Assembly: GCA_020252645.1 (NCBI GenBank) | Contig: JADCCN010000003.1 | Span: 1-64,000 of the forward strand | Reading direction: 5' to 3' | Length of the DNA stretch: 64,000 nt | Origin: Methylobacterium sp. | GTDB lineage: Bacteria; Pseudomonadota; Alphaproteobacteria; Rhizobiales; Beijerinckiaceae | Shown: in pieces, positions 36,793-45,362 of the stretch | Position numbering within the stretch: the stretch's first letter is position 1 | Layout: each line of letters opens with the position of its first letter | Position numbers and translations under genes: made by a program | The notes under the pieces: generated by a model | Seen by the model: the letters and a program-made list of their open reading frames with translations, nothing else | Database searches by the model: none | Told to the model about the DNA's origin: nothing

Positions 36793-37782
36793 ATGAGAAA
36801 GAGTTTCATTGTCGGAGCGGCCCTGATGCTGGGTGCGCTCCTGCCTGCCAGCGCGCAGGAGCGGGTGACCATCCAGCTGAAATGGGTCACCCAGGCCCAG
36901 TTCGCGGGCTATTATGTCGCGAAGGACAAGGGGTTCTTCAAGGCGGAAGGCCTTGATGTCACGATCAGGCCGGGCGGCCCGGATATCGCGCCGCCGCAGG
37001 TGATCGCGGGTGGCGGTGCCGATGTCATCGTCGAGTGGATGCCGGCGGCACTCGCCGCGCGCGAGAAGGGCGTTGCGCTGGTCAACATCGCCCAGCCTTT
37101 CAAGCGCTCGGGCATGATGCTCACCTGCCGCAAGGATTCGGGTGTGGCGACCCCGGCCGATTTCAAGGACAAGACTTTGGGCGTCTGGTTCTTCGGCAAT
37201 GAATATCCCTTCATGGCCTGGATGGCGAAGCTCGGGCTGAAGACCGATGGCTCGCCCGGCGGCGTGAAGGTCATCAAGCAGGGCTTCAACGTCGATCCGC
37301 TGATCCAGAGGCAGGCGGCCTGCGTCTCGACCATGACCTATAATGAATACTGGCAGGTGATCGATGCCGGCCTGAAGCCGGAAGACCTCGTGGTTTTCAA
37401 CTACACCGACCAGGGCGTCTCCACGATGGAAGACGGCCTTTACGTGCTGGAGCAGCGCCTGTCCGATCCGGCCTTCGCGGCCCGCATGGCCAAGTTCGTG
37501 CGCGCCGCGATGAAAGGCTGGGATTATGCCCGCGCCAACCCGGACGAGGCCGCGAAGATCGTGCTCGAGAACGACACGACCGGCGCGCAGAAGGAACACC
37601 ACCAGAAGCGCATGATGGGCGAGATCAACAAGCTGACCGCCGGCTCGAACGGCAAGCTCGATCCGGCCGATTACGAGCGCACCGTCGCGACCCTGCTCGG
37701 CGCGGGCGGCGAGGCTCCGGTGATCTCGAAGAAGCCCGTCGGCGCCTGGACGCATGCGGTGATCGACGCCGCGCTGAAATAA
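36793..37782 (+). CDS. NMT1/THI5-like ABC substrate-binding protein, pyrimidine-type
   Basis: 329 residues: signal peptide about 1-21 (PASAQ), then the THI5-like fold starting VTIQLKWVTQAQFAGYYVAKDKGFF. Proteins of this type bind pyrimidine-like ligands such as HMP precursors or riboflavin parts. Position between a RutR operator and dihydropyrimidinase suggests uracil, dihydrouracil or a hydantoin as ligand. GGGAGAG lies 5 bases before ATG 36793. A strong hairpin follows the gene, common after highly expressed binding proteins. Confidence 0.92.
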   Translation: MRKSFIVGAALMLGALLPASAQERVTIQLKWVTQAQFAGYYVAKDKGFFKAEGLDVTIRPGGPDIAPPQVIAGGGADVIVEWMPAALAAREKGVALVNIAQPFKRSGMMLTCRKDSGVATPADFKDKTLGVWFFGNEYPFMAWMAKLGLKTDGSPGGVKVIKQGFNVDPLIQRQAACVSTMTYNEYWQVIDAGLKPEDLVVFNYTDQGVSTMEDGLYVLEQRLSDPAFAARMAKFVRAAMKGWDYARANPDEAAKIVLENDTTGAQKEHHQKRMMGEINKLTAGSNGKLDPADYERTVATLLGAGGEAPVISKKPVGAWTHAVIDAALK

Positions 37783-37804
37783 GCCGGCTTTCCAGCCGAA
37801 CGGG

Positions 37805-37828
37805 CCGTGGCGGGCTTTCCCGCCACGG
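37805..37828 (+). terminator. Intercistronic hairpin after the binding-protein gene
   Basis: CCGTGGCGGG and CCCGCCACGG form a perfect 10-base-pair stem with loop CTTT, 22 bases after the binding-protein stop and 64 bases before the dihydropyrimidinase start. No T-run follows, so it more likely stabilises the upstream mRNA or attenuates read-through than stops transcription fully. Confidence 0.5.
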
Positions 37829-37892
37829 TCCAGCGACCAACGACCAGAGGATGCGCGCAGCATCCGCCCAAGGATTTCCCGGGAGAGAAACC

Positions 37893-39350
37893 ATGGCCAT
37901 GCTCATTCGCGGCGGCACCGTCATCAATCACGATCATTCGAGGCGCGCCGATGTCCTGATCGATGGCGGGAAGATCATCGCGGTCGGCGAGAATCTTGCG
38001 CGGCCGCGCGGGGCGGAGATCATCGATGCCGGCGGCTGCGATATCCTGCCGGGCGGCATCGATCCGCACACGCATATGGAGCTCATGTTCATGGGCACCG
38101 TCTCGGCGGATGATTTCGAATGGGGCACCAAGGCCGCACTTTCCGGCGGCACGACGATGATCGTCGATTTCTGCATCCCCGCCCCGGGGGAGAGCATGCT
38201 CAAGGCCTATCAGGCCTGGCGCCACAAGAGCGAGAAGGCGGCCTGCGACTATTCCTTCCACATGGCGGTGACGTCCTGGTCGAAACAGGTGTTCGACGAG
38301 ATGGACGCGGTGGTGAACACCTACGGCATCAACACCTTCAAGCACTTCATGGCCTACAAGGGCGCGCTGATGGTGAATGATGACGAGCTCTACAACTCGT
38401 TCAGCCGTTGCGCCGCGCTCGGCGCTCTGCCGATGGTGCATGCCGAGAACGGCGATGTGGTCTTCCGCCTGCAGGAAATGCTGATGGCGAAGGGGGCCAC
38501 GGGCCCCGAGAGCCACGCCTATTCTCGCCCGCCCGAAGTGGAGGGCGAAGCCACCAACCGCGCGATCATGATTGCCGACATGGCCGGCGCGCAGCTCTAC
38601 GTGGTGCACACCTCCTGCCGGGAATCGCATGAGGCGATCGCCCGGGCGCGCGCTGCGGGCAAGCGTGTCTATGGCGAGCCGCTCATCCAGCATCTCGTGC
38701 TCGACGAAGAGGAATACCGCAACAAGGACTGGGATTACGCCGCCCGCCGCGTGATGTCGCCGCCCTTCCGGCCGAAAAAGCACCAGGATTCGCTCTGGGC
38801 CGGGTTGCAGGCGGGCTCGCTGCAGGTGGTCGCGACCGACCATTGCTCCTTCACGACCGAGCAGAAGCGCATCGGGCGCAAGGATTTCAGGATGATCCCC
38901 AATGGCACCGGCGGCCTCGAGGATCGCATGCCGGTGCTCTGGACCGCGGGCGTCGGCACGGGGCGGCTCACGAAGGAAGAGTTCGTGGCCGTCACCTCGG
39001 CCAATATCGCGCGCATCCTCAACATCTATCCGCGCAAGGGCGCCGTCGCGGCGGGTTCGGATGCGGATCTGGTGATCTGGGACCCCGCCGCGACCAGGAC
39101 CATCCGCGCCAAGAAGCAGGTGAGCCGCATCGATTACAACGTGTTCGAAGGCTACAAATGCACGGGCGTGCCGTGGATCACCCTCTCGCGCGGCAGGATC
39201 GCGTGCAAGGATGGAGACCTGCGGGCCGAGCGGGGCGATGGCGATTTCGTGGCCCGGCCCCCCTTCCCCGCGACGCATGTCGCCAATGCGACATGGAAGG
39301 AAATCTCGGCCCCCCGGCCGGTCGATCGCAAGATGGATGTCGTCCCGTGA
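37893..39350 (+). CDS. hydA: Dihydropyrimidinase (D-hydantoinase family)
   Basis: 485 residues. It opens dihydrouracil or dihydrothymine to N-carbamoyl-beta-amino acids. Metal ligands are H59 and H61 (DPHTHME), carboxylated K156 (MAYKGALM), a His in VHAENGDV, another in VVHTSCRES, and Asp in [21 protein letters not shown] leads to ATG 37893. The downstream hydrolase overlaps as GTGA. It is step two of the reductive pathway begun by PreTA. Confidence 0.96.
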   Translation: MAMLIRGGTVINHDHSRRADVLIDGGKIIAVGENLARPRGAEIIDAGGCDILPGGIDPHTHMELMFMGTVSADDFEWGTKAALSGGTTMIVDFCIPAPGESMLKAYQAWRHKSEKAACDYSFHMAVTSWSKQVFDEMDAVVNTYGINTFKHFMAYKGALMVNDDELYNSFSRCAALGALPMVHAENGDVVFRLQEMLMAKGATGPESHAYSRPPEVEGEATNRAIMIADMAGAQLYVVHTSCRESHEAIARARAAGKRVYGEPLIQHLVLDEEEYRNKDWDYAARRVMSPPFRPKKHQDSLWAGLQAGSLQVVATDHCSFTTEQKRIGRKDFRMIPNGTGGLEDRMPVLWTAGVGTGRLTKEEFVAVTSANIARILNIYPRKGAVAAGSDADLVIWDPAATRTIRAKKQVSRIDYNVFEGYKCTGVPWITLSRGRIACKDGDLRAERGDGDFVARPPFPATHVANATWKEISAPRPVDRKMDVVP

Positions 39351-40600
39351 ACCCGGCGAGCGCTACCAATCTCGTCATCAACCCGCAGCGCCTCTGGGAC
39401 AGCCTGATGGAGACGGGCAGGATCGGTGCCAACGAGAAGGGCGGCATCCATCGCCTCGCCCTGTCGGATGAGGATCGCGCGGTGCGCGACTGGTTCCGGG
39501 CGGCCTCAGAGGCTTTGGGCTGCACGGTGACGGTGGATGATTGCGGCAACATCTTCGCGCGCCGGCCCGGCAAGCGGCCCGATCTCGATCCGATCTGCAT
39601 GGGCAGCCATCTCGACACGCAGCCCACCGGCGGCAAGTTCGATGGCGTGCTCGGCGTGCTCGCGGCCCTGGAGGTGATGCGCACGCTGCACGCCGCCGGC
39701 TTCGAGACGAACGCGCCGATCGAGATCGTGAACTGGACCAACGAGGAAGGTGCGCGCTTCGCCCCGGCCATGCTGGCTTCGGGTGTCTTCGCCGGGGCCT
39801 TCACGCGGGACTTCGCCTATGCGCGCGAGGATCGCGACGGCAAGACCTTCCTCGCCGAACTGGAGCGCATCGGCTACCGCGGCACGGAGCCGGCGGGCCA
39901 GAGGCGCATCGGCGCGATGTTCGAACTCCATATCGAGCAGGGCCCCATCCTGGAGGCCGAAGAGATGATGATCGGCGTCGTCACCGGCGTGCAGGGCATG
40001 CGCTGGTACGAGGTGAATGTGCATGGCCAGTCGGCCCATACCGGCGCAACGCCGATGCATATGCGGAAGAATGCCCTGCTGGGCGCGGCCCGCATGGTCG
40101 AGGCGATCCATGGCATCGCCCTGGCGCATGGGCCGGATGCGGTGGGAACCGTGGGGCTGATGGAAGTCGAACCCAATTCGCGCAATGTCGTGCCGGGCGA
40201 AGTCTTCTTCTGCGTCGATTTCCGCCACCCGGATGAGGCGACGCTCGACGGGATGGAAGCTGCGTTCCGCGCTGCTTTGCCGGCCGTCCTTGAGCCGCTG
40301 GACCTCACCTTCGAGGAGAAGCGGATCTGGAAGAATCCCGCCGTGCGCTTCCACCCCGATCTCATTGCCTGCGTGCGCGAGGGAGCGAAAAAATCCGGCT
40401 ATCGCATGCGGGATATGGTCTCCGGCGCAGGCCATGATGCGGCCTATGTCGCGCGCGTCGCGCCCACCACGATGATCTTCGTGCCCTGCGCGGGCGGCGT
40501 GAGCCACAATGAGGCGGAGGCGACCACGCTGGAGGAATGCGGGGCGGGCGCTCAGGTGCTTCTGGAGGCCGTCCTCGCCTATGACAAGCGCTTCGCCTGA
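39347..40600 (+). CDS. Zn-dependent N-carbamoyl hydrolase (beta-ureidopropionase/M20 type)
   Basis: 417 residues with a GTG start overlapping the hydA stop (GTGA). M20 metal ligands: MGSHLDTQPTGGKFDGVLG (His, Asp), NEEGARFAP (Glu), ELHIEQGP (His) and a late VSHNEAEAT (His), with HGQSAHTGATPM in the lid domain. It would hydrolyse N-carbamoyl-beta-alanine to beta-alanine, CO2 and ammonia, the third step of reductive pyrimidine breakdown. L-carbamoylase activity is the alternative. A paralog is at 51656. Confidence 0.93.
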   Translation: MNPASATNLVINPQRLWDSLMETGRIGANEKGGIHRLALSDEDRAVRDWFRAASEALGCTVTVDDCGNIFARRPGKRPDLDPICMGSHLDTQPTGGKFDGVLGVLAALEVMRTLHAAGFETNAPIEIVNWTNEEGARFAPAMLASGVFAGAFTRDFAYAREDRDGKTFLAELERIGYRGTEPAGQRRIGAMFELHIEQGPILEAEEMMIGVVTGVQGMRWYEVNVHGQSAHTGATPMHMRKNALLGAARMVEAIHGIALAHGPDAVGTVGLMEVEPNSRNVVPGEVFFCVDFRHPDEATLDGMEAAFRAALPAVLEPLDLTFEEKRIWKNPAVRFHPDLIACVREGAKKSGYRMRDMVSGAGHDAAYVARVAPTTMIFVPCAGGVSHNEAEATTLEECGAGAQVLLEAVLAYDKRFA

Positions 40601-40737
40601 GCGGCGAGCTTCACCATGAGCGGCTGCCGAGCTTGCCATTCCCGCGATCTGGAGGCATTTTCGGCGCCACGTCGCGCGGCTGCCCGCGCGTTGCGCATTG
40701 TTTCCGGCCCGGCGCGGGGCAGAAGGAGTATTCGAAC

Positions 40738-41430
40738 ATGAGCCGCCACATCCGCCCTGCACAAGCCGGAACGGGCTTGATCGGAAGGGGTCTTGATCGC
40801 CGGTCGTTCCTGCTCGGGGCGGCCGCCAGCGCCGGCGCGCTGGGCCTCGCGGGCTGCGTGACCAATGATGGCGGCATGAGCCTTGCCGAGGCCGAGAAGC
40901 ATTACGGTGCGATGCCGGACAAGAAATTCCCGATCGCCGCCGTCGATATCAGCCAGGTCGACCCGAAATATTTCCGCCGCAGGGTGAATTACGAATCAGA
41001 CGAGGCACCCGGCACGATCATCGTCGATAACGCGAACTACTTCGTCTATCGCATCGAGGGCGAGGGCAAGGCGACGCGCTATGGCGCGAATGTCGGCCGC
41101 GAGGGCTTCCTCTGGCACGGCGAGGCCTATGTCGGCCGCAAGGCCGAATGGCCGACCTGGACCCCTCCGCCGGAGATGATCAAGCGCCAGCCGGAGGTCG
41201 CGAAATATGCCCGCGGCATGCCGGGCGGGCCGGAAAACCCGCTCGGCGCGCGCACGCTCTATCTCTACCAGAACAATCGCTACACACTCTACACAATCTA
41301 CGCGACGAGTGAGCCGGATACGATCGGGACGAACCTCACCAGCGGCTGCACGGGCCTGCTCGCGCAGGACATGCTCGATCTTTATGATCGCACCGCGGTC
41401 AAGACCAAGGTCATCGTGATGAAGGCCTGA
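40738..41430 (+). CDS. YkuD-domain lipoprotein with altered catalytic residues
   Basis: 230 residues. The N-terminus has a twin-Arg (DRRSFLLGAAASAG) and a lipobox LAGC, so it is probably a lipoprotein. The YkuD domain (about 90-230) aligns well with the protein encoded at 2001, e.g. GRKAEWPTWTPPPEMIKR. The nucleophile C204 is kept (TSGCTGL) but the conserved His is Tyr188 (TIYATSEPDTIG) and the Arg two residues after Cys is Gly206. It may have lost transpeptidase activity or use another mechanism. AAGGAG precedes ATG 40738. Confidence 0.88.
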   Translation: MSRHIRPAQAGTGLIGRGLDRRSFLLGAAASAGALGLAGCVTNDGGMSLAEAEKHYGAMPDKKFPIAAVDISQVDPKYFRRRVNYESDEAPGTIIVDNANYFVYRIEGEGKATRYGANVGREGFLWHGEAYVGRKAEWPTWTPPPEMIKRQPEVAKYARGMPGGPENPLGARTLYLYQNNRYTLYTIYATSEPDTIGTNLTSGCTGLLAQDMLDLYDRTAVKTKVIVMKA

Positions 41431-41453
41431 GCCTTCGGGGCTTTCGCGAAGGC
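41431..41453 (+). terminator. Possible terminator after the YkuD lipoprotein gene
   Basis: GCCTTCG and CGAAGGC pair with a 9-base loop directly after the stop codon. The spacer to the convergent LysR gene also has CCGGCA/TGCCGG further on. Neither is followed by a T-run. Confidence 0.35.
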
Positions 41454-41506
41454 AAGCGCCCGGTATGGCTTCGCGCCTCCGACCGGCACGCCTTCCTGCC
41501 GGCCTC

Positions 41507-42445
41507 TCAGACGCCGATCCCCTCGCGCCCGGCCGCTTTCGTCAGCGACCAGCCGCCATCGTCACGCGGCTGCACGATTTCCTTCACGAGCCAATCCGAG
41601 AACATCCGCAGGATGCCACCCTGCCGCGTTTCGCGCGGGTAGACGAGATGATGCCCGATATAGGTGATGTTCACTGATGCGCTCGCGAGCGGGGCGACCA
41701 GTTTCCCGCTGGAAATCTCGCGCTCGGCGAGCAGGGTCGATTCCAGCGCGATGCCCAGTCCATCCGCCGCAACCGCGAGCGCCAGAAAACTCCGGTCAAA
41801 CCGCAGATCATGGTTCAGTACGGGGTTGAGGCCATTGGCATCGAACCAGTGGTGCCAGCGCACCTGCTTGTTGTCGCTGAGGATGAGGTTGCAATCGAGC
41901 AGGTCGCGCGGGCCATGGATGCGTTTTGCCATCTCGGGCGAGCAGAGCGGCGTCACGGTCTCGCGGGCGAGCGGCACGGCGATCACCCCCGGAGCGTGGA
42001 TCGGCCCATAGACGATGTCCGCATCGAAATCGTCGGTTTTGAAGCGCGGGTAATCCGTGCCGGCGGAGAGGCGCACCTCTATGCCCGGATGGGCGGCGAG
42101 AAATTGCGGCAGGCGCGGCGTGAGCCATGCATAGGCGATGGACGGCGCCGAATGGAGCCGCAGCACCTTCTTGCTCGGCCGGGCGGAGACCATGTCGAAG
42201 CCCCGGCGCAATTCATCAAAGGCCGCCACGACATGCTGCATGAAGACATCGCCGCTGACGGTGAGGCGCACATGCCGGCCATCCTTCTCGAAAAGCTGCA
42301 CGCCCATGGTTTGCTCGAGGTTCTTGAGCGCGTGCGAAATGGCGCTCGGCGAAAGGTTCAGTTCCGCCGCCGCCGCCTTGTGCGATCCGCGCCGCGCAAC
42401 GGTTTCGAAAATCCGGATGGCCGAGAGCGAGACTTTCTGGAGCAT
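41507..42445 (-). CDS. LysR-family regulator (GcvA-like)
   Basis: 312 residues: N-terminal HTH (FETVARRGSHKAAAAELNLSPSAISHALKNLEQ) and a type-2 periplasmic-binding-like effector domain (RLHSAPSIAYAWLTPRLPQFLAAHPGIEVRL). AAGGATCG precedes ATG 42445. It is divergent from the SDR/transketolase/TRAP operon, 227 bases away, and probably controls it. Confidence 0.93.
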   Translation of the reverse strand: MLQKVSLSAIRIFETVARRGSHKAAAAELNLSPSAISHALKNLEQTMGVQLFEKDGRHVRLTVSGDVFMQHVVAAFDELRRGFDMVSARPSKKVLRLHSAPSIAYAWLTPRLPQFLAAHPGIEVRLSAGTDYPRFKTDDFDADIVYGPIHAPGVIAVPLARETVTPLCSPEMAKRIHGPRDLLDCNLILSDNKQVRWHHWFDANGLNPVLNHDLRFDRSFLALAVAADGLGIALESTLLAEREISSGKLVAPLASASVNITYIGHHLVYPRETRQGGILRMFSDWLVKEIVQPRDDGGWSLTKAAGREGIGV

Positions 42446-42672
42446 CGATCCTTGACTTCAATTTGATGGAGTTCGTTGGGGGATGGGTGATCACGGGCGG
42501 TTGCGGGCGAAAAGCGCGAAGAAGCAAACGGCGGCAAGAGCGGTTAAGCCCTTTCAGTTGAAAGAAATTCATCTTATGTTGAAAAACCACCGTTTGTCAG
42601 CGGGCGTCTTCTGCCGTTCCTTCTGTGAAACATCATGCGCTTTCCGACGAGGCGCGGCACAGGGAGAAACGG

Positions 42673-43428
42673 ATGATGCTCCTCGAGGGCAAGACGGCCG
42701 CCATTTCCGGCGCGGCGAGTGCGCGCGGGATCGGTCTCGCCACGGCGCAGCTCTTTGCGAAACATGGCGCGCGGGTCGCCATTCTCGATATCGATGCCGC
42801 AGCGGCGAAGGCGGCCGCGGCGGAACTGGGTGCCGGGCATATCGGCATCGCCTGCGATGTCGCGAGCAAGACTTCCTGCGATGCGGCGGCGGCCGAGGTT
42901 CTCAAGACCTTCGGCCATCTCGATATTCTCATCAACAATGCCGGCGTGACCCAGCCCGTGAAGACACTGGAGATCGACGAGGCGAGCTGGAACCGCATCC
43001 TCGACATCAACACCAAGGGCGTGCTCTTCCTCAGCCAGGCCTTCCTGCCCTCCATGCGGGCACGCAAACAGGGTTCCATCGCCTGCATGTCCTCGGTTTC
43101 GGCGCAGCGCGGTGGCGGCATCTTCGGCGGCCCGCATTATTCGGCGGCGAAGGCGGGCGTGCTCGGCCTTGCGAAGGCCATGGCGCGCGAATTCGGGCCC
43201 GACGGCATCCGCGTGAACTGCGTGACGCCCGGCCTCATCCAGACCGACATCACCGGCGGCAAGCTCACGCCCGAGATGAAGGCTGAGATCAGCAAGGGCA
43301 TTCCGCTGAGCCGCCTCGGCGAGGCATCCGATGTCGCGGGCTGCTTCCTGTTCCTCGCCTCCGATCTCTCGGCCTATGTCACCGGGGCGGTGATCGATGT
43401 GAATGGGGGCATGCTCATCCATGGTTGA
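42673..43428 (+). CDS. SDR-family dehydrogenase
   Basis: 251 residues. The cofactor loop is SGAASARGIGLATA (an extended TGxxxGxG), followed by CDVAS, NNAG, catalytic SSVSAQRGGG and the Tyr-Lys pair in HYSAAKAG, then TPGLIQTDI. Ribosome site AGGGAGA lies 5 bases before ATG 42673; ATG 42676 is equally possible. It overlaps the transketolase gene by 8 bases and probably oxidises a polyol or sugar before the transketolase step. Confidence 0.9.
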   Translation: MMLLEGKTAAISGAASARGIGLATAQLFAKHGARVAILDIDAAAAKAAAAELGAGHIGIACDVASKTSCDAAAAEVLKTFGHLDILINNAGVTQPVKTLEIDEASWNRILDINTKGVLFLSQAFLPSMRARKQGSIACMSSVSAQRGGGIFGGPHYSAAKAGVLGLAKAMAREFGPDGIRVNCVTPGLIQTDITGGKLTPEMKAEISKGIPLSRLGEASDVAGCFLFLASDLSAYVTGAVIDVNGGMLIHG

Positions 43429-44257
43429 TTTGCCGAACAGGACGCTCGCGGATCGCGCCTATCACATCCGCCGCTATGCCGTGCGGATGGGCGAGGTTCA
43501 GGGGCAGGGCTATATCGCGCAGGCGCTGGATATCGCCGATATCCTCGCGGTCGCCTGGTTCCATGCGATGACCTATCGGGCGGACGATCCGGATTGGGAG
43601 GGCCGCGACCGCTTCCTGCTCTCGAACGGGCATTATGCCATCGCGCTCTACGCCGCCTTTATCGAGGCAGGGATCATCCCCGAGGAAGAACTCGAAACCT
43701 ACGGCTCGGATGACAGCCGCCTGCCGATGTCCGGCATGGCGCAATACACGCCGGGCATGGAGATGTCGGGCGGCTCGCTGGGCGTGGGCCTCGCGATTGC
43801 CGTGGGCAAGTGCCTGGGCCTGAAGCGCAAGGGCTCGAAAAGCTTCGTCTACACGCTGTTCTCCGATGGCGAACTCGATGAAGGCTCGGTCTGGGAGGCG
43901 ATCATGTCGGCCGCCCATCACAAGCTCGACAACCTGATCGCGATCATCGACGTGAACAACATGCAGGCCGATGGCCCCTCCAGGGAGGTCGCGAATTTCG
44001 AGCCGCTGGCCGAGAAGCTGGAAGCCTTCGGCTGGTACACCCAGCGCATCAACGGCAATGATCTCGAGGCCGTGCGGCAGGCTTTCGACAACGCGAAGGA
44101 GCACAGGGGCGCCCGGCCCCGGATGATCATCGCCGATACCCTGATGGGCAAGGGCGTGCCATTCCTCGAACAGCGCGACAAGAGCCACTTCATCCGCGTC
44201 GATGCGCATGAATGGGCGCTGGCGCTCGAGGCGCTGGATGCAGGGAGGTCGGCATGA
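43421..44257 (+). CDS. Transketolase, N-terminal (TPP-binding) subunit
   Basis: 278 residues. The TPP/Mg motif is SDGELDEGSVWEA followed 20-25 residues later by DVNNMQADGPS; substrate-side blocks are LSNGHYAIALYAA and MEMSGGSLGVGLAIAVG. It forms one active site with the C-terminal subunit encoded next (ATGA overlap). Split transketolases usually serve specific catabolic routes rather than the pentose phosphate pathway. Confidence 0.93.
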   Translation: MVDLPNRTLADRAYHIRRYAVRMGEVQGQGYIAQALDIADILAVAWFHAMTYRADDPDWEGRDRFLLSNGHYAIALYAAFIEAGIIPEEELETYGSDDSRLPMSGMAQYTPGMEMSGGSLGVGLAIAVGKCLGLKRKGSKSFVYTLFSDGELDEGSVWEAIMSAAHHKLDNLIAIIDVNNMQADGPSREVANFEPLAEKLEAFGWYTQRINGNDLEAVRQAFDNAKEHRGARPRMIIADTLMGKGVPFLEQRDKSHFIRVDAHEWALALEALDAGRSA

Positions 44258-45267
44258 AGCCGAAACTCGCCCCTTTCGTGCCGGGCCGGAAACGCGCCAC
44301 CACCTCGGCGATGATCGCCTCCATCGCCGCGGAGGGCCAGCCGACCAGGCCCGCTCCCTTCGGCCATGCCCTGGTGGAGGTCGCGAAATCACGGCCGGAT
44401 ATCGTCGGCATGACGGCGGATCTGAGCAAGTATACGGATCTGCATATCTTCGCGAAGGCCTATCCGGATCGCTTCTACCAGATGGGCATGGCCGAGCAGA
44501 TCCTGTTCGGCGCGGCCTCGGGGCTGGCGGCGGAGGGATTTACGCCCTTCTGCACCACCTATGCGGTGTTCGCTTCCCGCCGCGCCTATGACTTCATCCA
44601 CCAGACGATCGCGGAGGAAGACCGCAACGTGAAGATCGTCTGCGCGCTGCCGGGCCTCACTTCCGGCTATGGCCCGAGCCATCAGGCGGCGGAAGACCTC
44701 GCGCTGTTCCGCGCCATGCCGAACCTCACCATCGTCGACCCCTGCGATGCGCTTGAAATCGAGCAGGCCACGGCGGCGATCGCGGACCATCAGGGCCCGA
44801 CCTATATGCGCCTCCTGCGCGGAAACGTGCCGCTGGTGCTCGACGAATACGGCTACCGGTTCAAGCTGGGGAAGGCGCAGATGATCCGCGAGGGTGGCGA
44901 CATCCTCGTCATCTCCTCCGGTTTGCTCACGATGCGCGCGCTCGAAGCGGCGAAGGAACTCGAAAAGGACAGGATCGGCGTCGCGGTGCTGCATTGCCCG
45001 ACGATCAAGCCGCTGGATTTCGAGACGATCCGCGCCGAGGCCGGGAAGGGCGGCCGTCTCGTGGTCGTTGCCGAGAACCACACGGAAATCGGCGGCCTCG
45101 GCGAGGCTGTCGCGCGGGATTTCCTGCTCAACGGCATCCATCCGGCGAGGTTCCGGCATATCGCCTTGCCGGATGAATTCCTGCTCGCGGGCGCGCTGCC
45201 CACCCTGCACGACCGCTACGGGATTTCGACCCAGGCCATTGTCCGCACGCTCAAGGGCTGGCTCTGA
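44254..45267 (+). CDS. Transketolase, C-terminal (pyrimidine-binding) subunit
   Basis: 337 residues. It has the catalytic Glu region in FYQMGMAEQILFGAASGLA, the PYR-domain segments TTYAVFASRRAYDFI and GLTSGYGPSHQAAEDLALFRAMP, and the C-terminal domain VVAENHTEIGGLGEAV. It completes the enzyme with the subunit upstream. Confidence 0.93.
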   Translation: MKPKLAPFVPGRKRATTSAMIASIAAEGQPTRPAPFGHALVEVAKSRPDIVGMTADLSKYTDLHIFAKAYPDRFYQMGMAEQILFGAASGLAAEGFTPFCTTYAVFASRRAYDFIHQTIAEEDRNVKIVCALPGLTSGYGPSHQAAEDLALFRAMPNLTIVDPCDALEIEQATAAIADHQGPTYMRLLRGNVPLVLDEYGYRFKLGKAQMIREGGDILVISSGLLTMRALEAAKELEKDRIGVAVLHCPTIKPLDFETIRAEAGKGGRLVVVAENHTEIGGLGEAVARDFLLNGIHPARFRHIALPDEFLLAGALPTLHDRYGISTQAIVRTLKGWL

Positions 45268-45281
45268 GCCCAGAAATTTCG

Positions 45282-45302
45282 GGTGCCGCGTGGTGCGGCA
45301 CC
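45282..45302 (+). terminator. Hairpin between transketolase and TRAP genes
   Basis: GGTGCCGC and GCGGCACC form a perfect 8-base-pair stem with loop GTGGT, 14 bases after the transketolase stop and 60 bases before dctP. There is no T-run, so partial termination or mRNA processing is more likely than a full stop. Confidence 0.45.
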
Positions 45303-45362
45303 GGATGAACCGGAAGGCCCCCGCCAGAGGGGCTCGACCCGATGACCCACGAGGAGATGCCC

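Noticed and set aside
43421-45267. Sulfoquinovose-type sulfo-transketolase pair
   Set aside because: A split transketolase alone is not enough; no isomerase, kinase or sulfo-sugar genes are nearby, so the substrate is left open.
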